In this document: positions 62,041 through 64,000 of the stretch, in pieces
Layout of the letters: the number at the start of each line of letters is the position of its first letter
Numbering within the stretch: the stretch's first letter is position 1
Assembly: GCA_031769625.1 (NCBI GenBank)
Contig: JAUIMM010001999.1
Location: forward strand, 114,783 to 178,782
From: Taudactylus pleione
Taxonomy: Eukaryota > Chordata > Amphibia > Anura > Myobatrachidae
Length of the DNA stretch: 64,000 bases
Direction of reading: 5' to 3'
Notes under the pieces: model-generated
Databases searched by the model: none
Told to the model about the DNA's origin: nothing
What the model saw: the letters and a program-made list of their open reading frames with translations, nothing else
Translations under genes and position numbers: made by a program

Positions 62041-62781
62041 GTAAGCCCTGGACCTTAAAAATCAGCAAAAAATTTTTTTCTTCAAAAATCCCCAAATTCG
62101 GCTAAAAACTTTCTATAAACATTAAAAAACATTTGCTGTGGTGACAGAAGTTGATTTTTGTGCTTAATTTTGACACAGAACTCTCCAGAAATAAATTTAC
62201 CCATATGAAAAATTCTGTAAGCCCTGGACCTTAAAAATCAGCCAAAAATGTTTTTCTTCAAAAATCCCCAAATTCGGCTAAAAACTTTCAATAAACATTA
62301 AAAATACATTTGCTGTGGTGACAGAAGTTGATTTTTGTGCTTAATTTTGACACAGAACTCTCCAGAAATAAATTTACCCATATGAAAAATTCTGTAAGCC
62401 CTGGACCTTAAAAATCAGCCAAAAATGTTTTTCTTCAAAAATCCCCAAATTCGGCTAAAAACTTTCAATAAACATTAAAAATACATTTGCTGTGGTGACA
62501 GAAGTTGATTTTGGTGCTTAATTTTGACACAGAACTCTCCAGAAATAAATTTACCCGTATGAAAAATTCTGTAAGTCCCGGACCTTAAAAATCGGCCAAA
62601 AATTGTTTTCTTCAAAAATCCCCAAATTCGGCTTAAAACTTTCAGTAAACCTTAAAAAACATTTGCTACGGTGACAGAAGTTGATTTTGGTGCTTAATTT
62701 TGACTCAGAACTCTCCAGAAAGAAATTTACCCGTATGAAAAATTCTGTAAGCCCCGACCTTAAAAATCAGCCAAAAATTTT

Positions 62782-64000
62782 TTTCTTCAAAAATCCCCAA
62801 ATTCGGCTTAAAACTTTCAGTAAACCTTAAAAAAGATTTGCTACGGTGACAGAAGTTGATTTTGGTGCTTAATTTTGACTCAGAACTTTCCAGAAAGAAA
62901 TTTACCCGTATGAAAAATTCTGTAAGCCCCGGACCTTAAAAATTGGGCAAAAATTTTTTTCTTCAAAAAACCCCAAATTCGGCTTAAAACTTTCAGTAAA
63001 CCGTAAAAAAGATTTGCTACAGTGACAGAAGTTGATTTTGGTGCTTAATTTTGACACAGAACTCTCCAGAAATAAATTTACCCGTATGAAAAATTCTGTA
63101 AGCCCCGGACCTTTAAAATCGGCCAAAAATTTTTTTATTCAAAAATCCCCAAATTCGGCTTAAAACTTTCAGTAAACCTTAAAAAAGATTTGCTGTGGTG
63201 ACAGAAGTTGATTTTGGTGCTTAATTTTGACTCAGAACTCTCCAGAAATAAATTTGACCGTATGAAAAATTCTGTAAGCCCCGGACCTTAAAAATCGGCC
63301 AAAAATTGTTTTCTTCAAAAATCCCCAAATTCGGCTTAAAACTTTCAGTAAACCTTAAAAAACATTTGCTGTGGTGACAGAAGTTGATTTTGGTGCTTAA
63401 TTTTGATACAGAACTCTCCAGAAATAAATTTATCCGTATGGAAAATTCTGTAAGCCCTGGACCTTAAAAATCAGCAAAAAATTTTTTTCTTCAAAAATCC
63501 CCAAATTCGGCTAAAAACTTTCTATAAACATTAAAAAACATTTGCTGTGGTGACAGAAGTTGATTTTGGTGCTTAATTTTGACACAGAACTCTCCTGAAA
63601 TAAATTTACCCATATGAAAAATTCTGTAAGCCCCGGACCTTTTAAATCGGCCAAAAAAAATTTTCTTCAATAATCCCCAAATTCGGCTTAAAACTTTCAG
63701 TAAACCTTAAAAAAGATTTGCTACGGTGACAGAAGTTGATTTTGGTGCTTAATTTTGCCTCGGAACTCTCCAGAAATAAATTTGACCGTATGAAAAATTC
63801 TGTAAGCCCCGGACCTTAAAAATCGGGCAAAAATTTTTTTCTTCAAAAATCCCCAAATTCGGCTTAAAACTTTCAGTAAACCTTAAAAAACATTTGCTAC
63901 GGTGACAGAAGTTGATTTTGGTGCTTAATTTTGACACAGAACTCTCCAGAAATAAATGTATCAATATGGAAAATTCTATAAGCCCCGGACATTAAAAATC
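62782..64000. repeat. 18-mer unit, copy 2, cut by window end
   Basis: First 1,219 bp of the copy of 59622-62781. One private change noticed is TTTTTTTATTC near 63131. The end is the window edge, not a biological boundary. Confidence 0.82.

Larger units (their letters stand above)
59622..62781. repeat. 18-mer unit, copy 1 (3,160 bp)
   Basis: Restarts at 62782. CAGAACTTTCC at 59721 and 62881, TGATACAG at 60244 and 63404, and ATCAATATGG at 60800 and 63960 are shared and fix the offset. Near 62100-62450 one monomer type (GATTTTTGTGC with CCCATATG and CCCTGG) stands twice in a row, a single-monomer step. Confidence 0.82.
1..64000. repeat. Tandem satellite DNA array, 176-bp monomer, uninterrupted
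   Basis: About 363 head-to-tail copies of one monomer fill the window. The start motif CGGCTTAAAA (or CGGCTAAAAA) recurs at 1, 177, 353, 529, 705 and so on, exactly 176 bp apart except where single copies carry small indels. All copies have the same polarity and I saw no inversion, transposon, gene or unique sequence. Seen directly: period, polarity and continuity. Known of such families: satellites of about 150-180 bp with higher-order repeats commonly occupy centromeres and pericentromeric heterochromatin of plants and animals. Inferred: this is such a region. The array continues beyond both window ends. Family and species are not recognised. Confidence 0.98.

Noticed and set aside
1..64000. 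CRISPR array
   Set aside because: Regular spacing could suggest one, but the whole 176 bp is repeated with no unique spacers, and the length is far too great for a CRISPR repeat.
1..64000. Telomeric repeats, tRNA, rRNA, retrotransposon ends or target-site duplications
   Set aside because: I looked for each while reading and saw none; no segment departs from the monomer.

Overview
The whole 64-kb window is one uninterrupted tandem satellite DNA array. From the first base to the last it is head-to-tail copies of an AT-rich (about 34% GC) monomer of 176 bp, roughly 363 copies, all in the same orientation. I found no gene, tRNA, rRNA, transposon, CRISPR array or unique spacer. Every base I read can be placed inside a monomer.

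Organism: this is nuclear DNA of a eukaryote, most likely centromeric or pericentromeric heterochromatin. Reasons are the near-nucleosomal monomer length, the strict polarity, the higher-order repeats (HORs) and the lack of interruptions. I do not recognise the monomer family and cannot name the species. Variation is concentrated at the five CpG sites of the monomer as CG to TG or CA changes, which suggests a genome that methylates cytosine (plant, vertebrate or another methylating lineage). It argues against organisms without CpG methylation.

Layout. In 1-14.1 kb there is a roughly 7-kb superunit in tandem (396-7445 and 7446-14143). It is built from an ordered series of monomers that I label A to P, containing 8-mer, 10-mer and 6-mer sub-repeats. 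In 14.0-19.8 kb a 16-mer (2,823 bp) is followed by its 17-mer copy (3,000 bp). In 19.8-23.2 kb the blocks KLMOP and ABCDEFHIKL of the first domain reappear. In 23.2-29.3 kb there is a 19-mer and a near-complete copy. In 29.3-33.6 kb there is a nearly perfect 12-mer twin (2,116 bp each). In 33.6-43.6 kb there are 5-mer duplications, then an 18-mer and a 17-mer. In 43.6-54 kb a 5,988-bp unit and a 3,874-bp copy carry nested 12-mer and 8-mer repeats. In 54-64 kb there are 3-mer, 6-mer and 18-mer repeats plus a long-range copy of 53-55 kb; the array runs out of the window.

Nothing here works together as genes. The content is evolutionary and structural: two alternating monomer subfamilies, duplications nested over at least six length scales, length-variant monomers that track the duplication history, and mutations that look like decay of methylated CpG. 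Block boundaries were found by eye from diagnostic variants and are usually uncertain by tens of bases, because flanking monomers are alike.
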